Below are positions 22,440 through 32,400 of a stretch of 64,000 nt of DNA, one piece after another. The position numbers were made by a program, and so were the translations under genes. Every line of letters begins with the position of its first letter. The first letter of the stretch is position 1. Location of the stretch: NCBI GenBank assembly GCA_016987375.1, contig PJRA01000444.1, positions 424,018 through 488,017 on the forward strand, read 5' to 3'. Source of the DNA: Brachionus koreanus (taxonomy: Eukaryota; Rotifera; Eurotatoria; Ploima; Brachionidae). The notes below the pieces were generated by a model. The model searched no databases. It had not been told where the DNA came from and worked only from the letters and a program-made list of their open reading frames with translations.

Positions 22440-22700
22440 TCAGGGTTGATGTGGATATTCAAATTTTATTATTTAAAATTATTCGTTATCAGTTTTTCAC
22501 AAACAAGGTTGTTGAATTATGGAACAAACTGCCAAAAGAAGCAATATCAGCAAGAACAACAAATAGTTTCAAGGCAATAATTGATAAAGAAATATTCAAG
22601 CATAACTCACAAGGACTGCAAAAGCCTAAATGACTCAGCGCATATTTGCGCTGGTATAAAGCACCATACCGCAGTAACTACTACTACTACTACTAATAAA
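22440..22700 (+). mobile_element. 5'-truncated LINE: ORF2 C-terminus and 3' UTR with (CTA)n tail
   Basis: The frame ending at 22633 encodes RYQFFTNKVVELWNKLPKEA then NSFKAIIDKEIF, the standard extreme C-terminus of ORF2 in Jockey/CR1/RTE-like LINEs. A short 3' UTR follows and ends in (CTA)6. The same protein end, UTR phrase (ATCGCAGTA/ACCGCAGTA) and CTA tail occur at 42424-42632, so this is a dead-on-arrival copy of a resident LINE family. Confidence 0.75.
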
Positions 22701-23033
22701 AGATTTTTTTGATAAATTCTCGGCCTTTAGCTCAGTTTCCATTTCAAAAAGTTACAAATTTTATGGTACCACTTAAAAATAACACATAAAAATAACTCCT
22801 TTCAAATTCATTCGGCATGAAGAACCAAGTTTTAAAAAGTAGTAGCAAATTTAACCGTTTATGGATCAAGACAGTTCAAATTATAGCATTTAAGAAAAAA
22901 TCCTGAATTACAGAAAATAAACGAAGAAAAAATTCAATTTAATTTATAAAGTATTTTAATAAAAAAATAAATATTCATATATATTTTATTGATTATGTGA
23001 ATAACAAAAATAATAATTAATATAAAAAAAAAA

Positions 23034-24488
23034 TTATTCATTAAAATATAATTCTTTAAAAGATTCTTGGTCCAAGTGATTAGCAGGGTCATCGGGCTTA
23101 AAGTCATAAAACACATCTTTTAATGGTTTGATGAAATGATACGCTTTAGTCCGACATTGAGGACACTCTTTCTCTTCAGAAAAGCTACTAAAATATTCAT
23201 TATCAATGGCGTCAAAGTCCATTATCTTGGCACTGCATTTTGAACAAGTCAAGCGCATGAAACAGCACGGAAACGCTGCAAATATGTCATATTTATACAA
23301 GTTGCCAATCTGTAGACTAAAAGCTCCTAACGATTGCCATAGTTTGCTGCAATATTTACACTTAATATTATGATTTTTTTTACCAATTATACAATCTAGA
23401 CAAACTGCGTTCAAGTACTGCTGTTTATTGGAAACAATAGCTGGTATTGATTTGTTCTTGTCGTACATGAACGGTGAAACAAACAAAGTTCCATCAACTA
23501 GAGGAAAACGATCATAAATTACCATACTAGACGAACAATGTACACAATTCATTTCTCTAATACACAACGAACTCAAATGGGACAAAACAAAACATCTAGT
23601 TTCATCATTGCCGAAGGGACCTTCATCTTCCAAACGAACATGAATTGAATTTTGTTTGGCAACTGGCAATTTGCTCAATATTGACCAATCTTCACGTCGT
23701 TGAAATATATTTCCAGTTGTGGCCAATTTTTCTTCAAAATTTTCCATCAAATGCTTGTTGTTCTGAATGGCCAAAGGCATGAAGCCAGTTGATGCTGCTT
23801 TAACAAGACTAGACGAGTCAATGACTCCTAAGCTTGATGCCCTAGGTCTAAAACTGGTATTGGTTTGGGCTAAATTTTGATGTGAATAAGACAATTTTTT
23901 AGTCGGTGTTGGTGGTGACAAAAATGCCGAGCTGGCCAGTAAATTCAACTTTTGTTCAAGTATGTGCTGTTGTTGCTGGATTAATTGGTCCTGATAGGCC
24001 GAGTTTTGATTGAATACCGGTGATGATGACCTTGACTCTATCACTGGTTTTAGTTGGCTAGATCCGACACAGTATGAAGCTCTGCGTCGCTGTAAATTCT
24101 GAATTTGAGCTAAACTTGAGCTTTGTGTAGCGTTCATTGAAGACACTTGAGTAGAAAAACTTAGGTCCGGTTCAGAAAATTGTGGGAAAAAATTCTGATT
24201 CTCGGTTTGATATGGCGGTGAATCGATCAATTGGTTATTGCACAAATTGAACAGGTTGGAAATGTTCTCTTGATTTTGAGATTGTTGCTGTTGCTGCATG
24301 AGGTACTTGGTCAACGTGCTCTCTTGCAAATTGGTCTGATCTGTGAACATGTCAGCTTTGGGGTATTTTTGAGCCGAAAAGTCAGTCTGCTGGCTCGGAT
24401 AGTTTCCCAGAGAAAAGCGTCGCCGGTTCATCACGTTTTTTCTAGCTAATTCTTGCAAATTTTGTTGGCCCAAATTGCTAAATTGCAT
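23034..24488 (-). CDS. HECA: Headcase-family protein (C-terminal headcase region only)
   Basis: Single exon, 484 residues. The C-terminal 220 residues match the conserved middle/C-terminal region of headcase (Drosophila hdc, human HECA): HVRLEDEGPFGNDETRCFVL, FPLVDGTLFVSPF, NAVCLDCI, CKYCSKLWQ, LYKYDIFAAFPCC, CSKCSAKIMDFD, EYFSSFS, CPQCRTKAYHFIKPL. The repeated CxxC pairs suggest zinc binding. The first 260 residues are low complexity with Gln/Asn/Ser runs. The Cys/His-rich N-terminal headcase domain of about 200 residues found in flies and vertebrates is absent. No minus frame for it appears up to 29 kb, although an acceptor-like ATTTAG in codons 3-4 could splice in an upstream exon. Headcase proteins act with Unkempt in growth control and restrain proliferation of imaginal-type cells. 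A polyadenylation signal is plausible near 22990. Confidence 0.85.
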   Translation of the reverse strand: MQFSNLGQQNLQELARKNVMNRRRFSLGNYPSQQTDFSAQKYPKADMFTDQTNLQESTLTKYLMQQQQQSQNQENISNLFNLCNNQLIDSPPYQTENQNFFPQFSEPDLSFSTQVSSMNATQSSSLAQIQNLQRRRASYCVGSSQLKPVIESRSSSPVFNQNSAYQDQLIQQQQHILEQKLNLLASSAFLSPPTPTKKLSYSHQNLAQTNTSFRPRASSLGVIDSSSLVKAASTGFMPLAIQNNKHLMENFEEKLATTGNIFQRREDWSILSKLPVAKQNSIHVRLEDEGPFGNDETRCFVLSHLSSLCIREMNCVHCSSSMVIYDRFPLVDGTLFVSPFMYDKNKSIPAIVSNKQQYLNAVCLDCIIGKKNHNIKCKYCSKLWQSLGAFSLQIGNLYKYDIFAAFPCCFMRLTCSKCSAKIMDFDAIDNEYFSSFSEEKECPQCRTKAYHFIKPLKDVFYDFKPDDPANHLDQESFKELYFNE

Positions 24489-26330
24489 TTAAAATTTTAT
24501 TTTTTTATATTTTTTATTTTATTTTTTTTTATATTCAAAAAATATTTATTGCACAATAGGAAAAAAATTTTTCGTTATTTTTAGAATTAAGTTAATTTGG
24601 ATAAAAATAGAGGAACAAAGTTTAAAAAAAGCTAAATTTAAAAGCAACACAAATCAGGCTTGGTATGTGTTGATCTAATTAACTAGTCAGATTTTTTAGC
24701 TAGCATTTAACAGGCTGGTCTTATGAGGGCATTTTGAATGTAATAATTTTTTGTTTTCCCGTCACTAAGAGTACTTTTTAATCGCTTGAGTGACATAGAT
24801 AATTAAACGATTTTCGTTTTTATTTTATTTTACTTTTTTGTTGCAGGACATTTTTGGCGTCTTGGTAGCAATTTTTTAAAAGCTTTTAATGTTAACTTTT
24901 TAATTTATATTCTGCAAAAGAAAAAATTTTTAAATAAAAATTTTGGTTTTTTTTACCAAAAAAATTACATTTAACTTTTAATTAAATTTAGTTTAAAAAA
25001 AAATAGTGTTCTATTAAAGCACTTGTAAATTGCTATACATACTGATTGAGGACAAATTTGGGATGAAGTTGAATAAAACATATATAAAGAGAACGTCACA
25101 TAAAGAAAAAATTTTATTTTCAAAATTTGTGAATAAAACATAAAAAAAAATTACAATATTTTTTAAAATTTTACAAAAGAGTTACAAAAACTTATAAAAA
25201 TTGATAAAGAAAATTTCAAAAAAGAGAAAAATTTGAATAAAAAAGGGTTCAAGTCAGTTTTTCTCATACCAGGGACCAGCTTTTTTTTTTAACTAGATTT
25301 ACTACAAAATTTTTTGTTTTTAATACCTGGAAAATCTATATTATCTAAAAAAACAGCACCCTATTAAATGTATACAAACTGCTCCATCTAAAAAAACGCT
25401 ACATGTACAATTAGTGCAGTCAGGATCTATTTGTACCCTGTGTTTGTCATTACAAAGATAATTCATTATTCTCTGACTCTAAAAATTATTTATGTTTTAG
25501 TCACTGTTTAAAAAAAAATAAAAGATAGCATATGTTTTAGTAACTGAAAATGGAAATTGTTTCACTAGGTGTAATTAGCTTAGATTATTAGAAAATTTTT
25601 ATAATTTTTATTTTTAATTTTATTTTACTAGATAAAAATTTTTTAATTTTTTTTTATTAAAAAAAATATTCTGAATTTAAATTCTTTTTAACATAAATTT
25701 TATTAAAAATTTCTAAAAATTTTGATAAACCTTGTTAGCTTATTAAGAATTTAGGATTTTATTTTTTAAATTTTCTTGAAAGAATAAAAGAAACTGATTT
25801 TAGTCTAAATTATAAAGCAACATACTTCGTCAAACATGCTACATTAATAAAGAAACTGTTTCAAATTTAATTAATGTCTCACTCAATTGATTATTAAACA
25901 ATGAAAAATCACTAATTACAAAAAAATTTAAATTTTTAAAGATATTTATCAATTTTGAAAAAATAAAGTGCTTTGCATATTTACAGAATTTAAAAAGTTA
26001 TTATGAAAAGTCTCTGTGTACAGTGTGGTTTAATTGAGATGACCCAAGTCAAATTGAAATTCATAGCCTATTTTTTTATTCAATTAATTAGAAGTTCTTG
26101 TTGTGACATCCTAACACGATCCCATCACTGCTTTCTGCCAGTCATAACCATTGAATTTGTCTGAAAACAACCTTGAAGATTTCAATTTATTTCAATTTTA
26201 CAACACCATGAGACCTATTCACTTGTTCGATTATGAGACCTGTTCATAAAGAAACATGCTACGATTGACAAGAAAGTTTTTCTATGTATTGTATTATGTA
26301 TTCTCATAGTATTACCTCTTAATATCTGTA
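24489..26330. other. Intergenic, no gene recognised
   Basis: AT-rich upstream region of the headcase gene. I looked on the minus strand for the missing N-terminal headcase domain and did not find it. No repeats stand out. Confidence 0.5.
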
Positions 26331-26334
26331 TACA

Positions 26335-26498
26335 GTATGTTGCAAAAGTTTGTGGTTTAATTAAAAAGGTTTATCTCTGAAAAATTTTGAAAATTTAAAA
26401 ATTTTGTTTTCTTTTGTTTTTGTGTAATGGCGAAGGGATTTTCAAATTTAAATAAACTATTAAAAAAAAAAACTTTTTAACCACAATTTGTACTTTTA
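26335..26498. mobile_element. Tc1-like inverted-repeat remnant
   Basis: TACAGTATGTTGCAAAAGTT followed by TGTGGTTTAATTAAAAAG resembles the terminal repeat of Tc1-type elements, which start CAGT after a TA target. About 100 bp downstream CTTTTTAACCACAATTTGTA is its imperfect inverted partner. No transposase lies between the repeats. Confidence 0.35.
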
Positions 26499-26772
26499 CT
26501 TGTCAATATTGGAGAAAGCTTTAGATTTACAAATTGAACAGAACACGAAAAGAAGTAGACGCAAAAAAGTCTATTCAGCTCTTACTACAGACTCATCTGG
26601 TCTTTTAAATCAATCAGCCATTATTATGTATACACAATCGAATTCGAATATTCAGCTATTCGAGACCCTACTAATCAAGAACAGAATTTCAGACCACTTT
26701 GATAGAGAATTATGCAAAAATATTCAAATCAAATTACAATTAGTTTACTTAGTTCATGAAGGGAATCAATGA
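26488..26772 (+). CDS. Unidentified coding-like ORF
   Basis: A 94-codon frame opening with a TTG rather than an ATG (first ATG about 47 codons in) and ending at 26772, immediately after the Tc1-like repeat. The product is polar with no signal or cysteine pattern (EQNTKRSRRKKVYSALTTDS). Base composition is more gene-like than the flanks. An acceptor-like AG at about 26512-26513 would allow it to be a terminal exon. Inverted motifs TTGTACTTTTACTTG (left) and CAAGTAAAAATTTGTAC (26850s) flank it, so transposon cargo is the alternative. Confidence 0.2.
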   Translation: MYFYLSILEKALDLQIEQNTKRSRRKKVYSALTTDSSGLLNQSAIIMYTQSNSNIQLFETLLIKNRISDHFDRELCKNIQIKLQLVYLVHEGNQ

Positions 26773-27344
26773 AGAGATTATCAAAATTCAATGTTCTTTT
26801 TTTATTTTTTTATTTTGAATAAAATTTTTAAACTTCTTCTTCTGTACAAGTAAAAATTTGTACTGAAACAGAAGTTTCATTTTTGATAATTGACATTATT
26901 TTTGTCTTAATAAGTGATAATTTTTTAGAAAATTTAATTTAAAAATTCTATCAGCTAAATAAAAAATGAGCTAAAAATTAACATATCTTATATTTTAGCA
27001 TCATTAAGCATTTAAAATAGAGCAACTTTTCAAAATTCAAAATAAGATGTTTTATTTTAAATCATAAAATAAAATGAATTAATTGAGCAATCTTTTAAAA
27101 ATAAAATAAAAAAAAAACTTTAAAAGAAAGGAATATAAATTTATCAGTTGTTTTTAACAATTTAATTTTCAAGATTTAAAAAATTATCAATTAAATGATA
27201 AAAAACTTCAAATAAAAATATGATTGAAGTATCAAAAGAGTCCAAAAGAGTCATTTTTTTTTAAAAGCATGAATTTCTCAAGTCATGAATTTGAAATTTT
27301 ATCATAGTATAAATTGATTGAATTTAACTTCCAAGAAAAAAAAA

Positions 27345-27818
27345 ATGAAGTATCTCCTAAGCATTGTTATGTTATTATACAAAACAGTCATAGCATTTCC
27401 TATTGAAAAATTGGAATGTCGACATCCTCCTCTAGAACAATTGATATCTCAATACAGCACAGGATATGCCGAAAATTTGCATTTGTATAGTCAAAATCTG
27501 AACAACAATTTACCTAATGAGAACATATCAAAAGATTATTTTTTCCAGAATTTTATTTTAAATAATGTAAAAGAAAATAATGATTGCAAATTAACTATCA
27601 AAACAGAATATAGAAAAAACAAATTTCCGTATAAAATCAAGCATGTAGCACTTAAAGACAATTTAAGCAAAAAAGTAGGTGCTCTTAATTTCAAATGTGA
27701 GCCAATAATGCATTTACAAGCAGTTCTGGTTCAAACCAGTGTGTGCCATAGAGGAACTTTTCTGTTCAAACTCGATTTTGAATATATCATTGTTGGATTC
27801 AAATTGGTTCTAGACTAA
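27345..27818 (+). CDS. Secreted IL-17-like cystine-knot-fold cytokine, divergent
   Basis: Single exon; the ATG at 27345 is chosen because the hydrophobic signal MKYLLSIVMLLYKTVIAFP follows it directly; 157 residues. The C-terminal 80 residues align with the IL-17 fold: NDCKLTIKTEYRKNKFPYKI corresponds to the CPWxxxxDxxxxRxPxxI block, then KCEPIMHLQAVLVQTSVCHR to the C(V/E)PVxxxxxVLRxxGC block, and FLFKLDFEYIIVGFKLV to the final YxxxxExVxVGCxC strand. The Cys after the first block (KAKC) and both Cys of the terminal VGCxC are replaced, so the two classical inter-strand disulfides are missing together. Four Cys remain after the signal peptide. IL-17 ligands signal through SEFIR-domain receptors in mucosal defence and, in nematodes, neurons. 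Assignment is by motif, without a structure model. Confidence 0.6.
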   Translation: MKYLLSIVMLLYKTVIAFPIEKLECRHPPLEQLISQYSTGYAENLHLYSQNLNNNLPNENISKDYFFQNFILNNVKENNDCKLTIKTEYRKNKFPYKIKHVALKDNLSKKVGALNFKCEPIMHLQAVLVQTSVCHRGTFLFKLDFEYIIVGFKLVLD

Positions 27819-28440
27819 ATTCATAAAAATTAGCTGTTCTTTTTTTATTTTAAATATTTTTTAATTATATATAAAATAGCTTTGATAAACAAAATTTTAA
27901 AATATCCATTTTTTTATTCAATTTTCCCATATTCAATTTAAAACGAAATTTAATTTTAAAAAAATATTAAAAAAAAAATATAGTTCACAAAAAAGTTATG
28001 TTACTAAAAACACGATTTAAATATATATCCCAAAAAAAAAGCTCTGCCAAAATTTTTCTTGAAAAAAAATTTTTTTTATTTTTTGAGTGATTTTTTTTAA
28101 TAATTTTCATAGATTACATCATGAAAAATTGAACGAGTAAACTTGATGAGCTAAAGAAGAATCCAGAACTAAAACATATATATCAGTTAATTATGCCATA
28201 TATGATCATAGGCTTTTTTCTAGGACAAAATGATTCTGCTATTGTTAATTGTTTGAAAAATATAAGATTATCTATAGTCTTTAGTCAACTGGATTATCTG
28301 ATTCGGATTTTGTTTGATATTTTTTATGAATCATTGTACCCTGTTCTATCTCTGTTTTAGGGAACTTGGCAATATGTGAATAAAAAAATATATAAGTTTA
28401 TAATTTCAGATAGTTTATTTCTAAATTAAAGAAATAAAGA
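27819..28440. other. Intergenic, no feature recognised
   Basis: AT-rich 3' flank of the IL-17-like gene; no ORF or repeat recognised. Confidence 0.4.
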
Positions 28441-28915
28441 TGTAGCGCAACCTTACTGGGAGCTACTGAGTTAGAAAAATGTATATAGTAGAATTATTGT
28501 ATTCAGTTTATTTGTAAACAAAGCTTGAAGTTGAAATGTTCGTTTCAACTTGTCTTAATGTTATATAAGTATTATATGATGGCACGAATAATTACTGTTC
28601 TGTTTTAATAGGGTTTTTTATTAACAGCACTTTAAACGTTAAGTGCTTTATTAGCGTTTTATTAATCTAAGTTTTAAAATAGAGAACGGCCGTTCTGTAG
28701 CCTATGTACAAAGTGTAAATAAAATTAGAAGAAACGGAAAGGTTAGAGTTTTAGTTTAACAAATAGATGTGAATAGATTTTTAATAAAGTTTTAAATAAT
28801 TATTAAATAAATATTAAATATTGTTTTATTCTAAGCCTAGTTCCAAGCGGTGAGACTAGTGCTTTTGTAAGTAGTGTAAATATAATAATATGAATAATAC
28901 AGTTTCGATTAGAGA
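28441..28915 (+). mobile_element. Candidate solo LTR
   Basis: A compositionally distinct block beginning TGTAGCGCAACC and containing a TATATAAG-like box (28560s), an AATAAA-rich middle and CACA near 28917. This layout (TG..CA, promoter, poly-A signal) fits a Gypsy/Pao-type LTR. I could not identify a convincing target-site duplication or a second copy in the window. Confidence 0.25.
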
Positions 28916-29455
28916 GCACATCTAATTTTGCTCTTGTTCCAATTGCATGATCTTACATAATCTTGGTCATTTTCCAAGCCGTTGGTATCTGTTAGTTTGT
29001 ACTCATTGAAAAAATCGAACAAATGACTAGAATGTTGATGCTATATATTCCAATCTTTTGCTTTTAAAGTTGTTTCACCATGTGTTTGATAATAATTATC
29101 CATGACATCTATCCAATTACTTTACTAAAAAAGAACAATAAAGTTATCTTTTGCTTATAAAAAATTATTAATTCACCTCAAAGTTTAAGATCGAAATTTT
29201 TAAAAAATTAACTCAAAAAAATTAAAATACAATTTAAGGAATATCGGTAATCTGATAAAACCAAAGTCCAAAATGGATTTGTTTTGACAAAACTGTTGAA
29301 TAGCTTTGTTTTACTAAAATGCATATTTAAATTAACAAAATTTAAACAGACATATTTTTTGTCTATGTGTGTTTAATTTCTAACGTTAACAAATGATTGA
29401 CGTTAAATTTTGAAAAAAAAATAACCATCATTTATTTTGAGAACTCAATTCAAAA

Positions 29456-32400
29456 ATGGTATTTGATCAGAAATTATTTAAGTCTATAGGTTTTATTCTA
29501 AACGAAAGTCAAGACGGAGTTGCCGCTCATCAAAAGCTTATTCAAAAATGTGTTAAACTCTACGAAGAAGTAAATTAAATAATTTTCTTTAATAAACATT
29601 AATTGTTTTCGTTTTTAAGTCGGACCCGGACGACTTTTTTGAAACTTTTACAAATGTCATTCAACCTATGCTTATTGTAATGCAAAAAAATCCAAATATA
29701 GACAGATGTGTTGAATTCATAGCCAAATTTTGTGCGTCACTCAGCCCAATCAAAGATACAGATGGCTCTCAAATGGAACTTGAACATACCCAGTCCGAAA
29801 TAACTAACAATTTTCTCATCTCTCTTATCAATCATTTGATAGGAATAAACCGAGCTAATTGCGATGCAGTCCGCTATCGTGTCTGTCACATATTATCTCG
29901 TTTAATGAGCGTAATAAGCAATGATCAATCGATTGATGAAGAACTATACGATAGCTTGTGTGATGCAATGCTCGAAAGACTCAAGGACATAAATTCAAGA
30001 GTTCAAGTGCAAGCCATTTCGGCCATTTACAGACTACAGGACCCAAATGACCGGGAATGTCGTGTTATAAAAGCTCTTCTTTTTCTAATGGCTTATGATC
30101 CTCATTGGCAAGTTAGATTTCAGTCTTTGTCAAACATTGCTTTTAGCAAGCAAACTTTGCCTGAGATAATAGACCGGGTCAAAGATCCACATCCGCAAGT
30201 TCGTCGAAAGGCTATATTAATTTTGTCCGAAAAAGTTCTCATTAAGTTTATAAGCATTGAGAAGCGTTTGCTAATACTTAACTATGCTCTAAAAGACCAG
30301 GATCAAAGTGTTGTTGATGCGTGTAGCAAAAAGTTGATTCCTTCATGGCTAGCTTTTAAAGAGAACGATGTATGTAAATTGTTAAAAGCTCTTGATGTTG
30401 TCGATTCGAGTTCTACATGTGAAATTATGCTTGATAAAATGTTTGCCGATAATTCAATCGAAACAATTTGCAAAGAATTTTCACATAATTTGAACGAAAA
30501 GTATGCTTTTTAGCTAATAATTTTTTTATTATTTACTTTATCATCTCGTATCTAAATTTTGTTACAATATTCGAACACTTAACAACTAGATTTTACACTA
30601 TTTAGCAATTTAAAATTTTCTTCATGTCTATTCTTAGATATATCTAATCTACTCTTAGATATATCTTGTCTATTATTAGATATATCTTGTCTATTATTAG
30701 ATATATATTGTCTATTATTAGATATATCTTGTCTATTATTAGATAATAATGATTTTTTTAACTTAAAGACAAGTGATTTCATTGGAAAAACTTGATGCGG
30801 AGAGTATATTCTACTGGCATTGGGTGTGCTCAAAGTGCAAGCAACTAGATGACACCAAGAATGGTGATACGACACAGACAGGCGATGGACAAGATCAGTT
30901 GGATAGTTTGCTTCCGTCGCTTACCGAATATTGTTCATATGTGGATGAGGCATTTGAGCAAATCGAAAGAGATCGTTTAGAAAAAGACAATGACGATAGA
31001 TTTCAGCTCGAATCGATTTTTGTTCAAAAGAAACTAGTCGAATTGTTCAAGTACACGGACTTTAGCGATGCACATGGCAAAAAATGCCTCAACACTTTGT
31101 GTCACAAACTTTTTTCGAACAAAAACTACGCAATAATTTATGAAACTTTAATGCAAATATACAAAATGCTACATCCGAATTTGCAAACGCGAATTAACAA
31201 TCTAGTTGAGCTTATTTCGGACCTTAAAGATAATGGACACAATGAAATTGGTGAAAAACCACTGGATGAAACAATCCAAAACGCCAACAATGACACTTCT
31301 ATTTCACCACAAGAGATTCAATTCAAAATATCCGAATTGAAATTCAAACGATTCAGTCTTAAAGATGACTTTGACAAACTTTACAACGAATTTAAAAATG
31401 TAAACAAAACAGTCGATATGAATCGACTGAACGAAATACGTAATCAAATAAAAGAAGTCGAAGACGAAATTGCCGATCTACAAGCAAAACTAGTCGATGC
31501 TCCGTCCAAACAATCGAACACAAATGCAATCACAGAGCCAAATCAAAATGAGAGTGCCAGAGTCGATGATGATCCGATTGAGATTGACTTTCATTGTTTG
31601 AACATTGCCATTTGCTTGCTTGAAGACCAAGCACTTAAGAGTCTAACACCGCAGATTCGCTCTTTGTGCGACAGTTTGATTATACCAAACATAAGCTCGG
31701 TTAACGAAGAGCTAAGATCATTGAGTGTGTGTGCATTGGGTCTAGCGTGTATTCTTAAGCTCGAAATGGCACAAAAGTATGTGCCTCTCTTTCTAGAAGT
31801 AATTCAACGAGACAAAAAAGAAATTGTCATTGAAGCATTCAAAGCCATGATCAATTGCATAATGGCTTTTTCAGTCAAAAGACTGGTCAGTGCAGACGAC
31901 GACATGGACAATATGGAAGCGACTGGCAAAATAATGAGTGTGATGACAAGTCTTTTGGATCACGAAGAAAGCGATGTGTACACTTTGGCCGTCGAAGGCT
32001 TTTGTAAATTGTACATGACTGGACACATACTTTCGGCCAAATTGTTCTCTAAACTGCTGATCATGTACTACAGTCCATTGACTGAAAATGACGTTAAATT
32101 AAGATCGTTCCTGTCGGCATTTTTGCCTCAATTTTCTTTTTTTCGCGCCAACAATCAACTGTGTGTGGAAGAATCGTTCATGATAACTCTTAAATGCTTG
32201 ATTAATGCGCCAGCCGATAGCTATTTGAGCAGTATTGATTTAATCAAAGTTATGGAAACATTGTTCAATTTGATCAATCCAAAAAATTTGATACAAAAAA
32301 ATCATGTAATTGTTATTTTATTTTTTTAATTTTTATTCAAAAGAAAACAAAAAAGTTTATCCAATAATTATCTTATCTATTGATTTGATCATATCTTATC

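Noticed and set aside
30579..30875. Minus-strand NNRQDIS repeat protein
   Set aside because: Translation of the intronic 21-bp minisatellite plus antisense of NCAPG exon 3.
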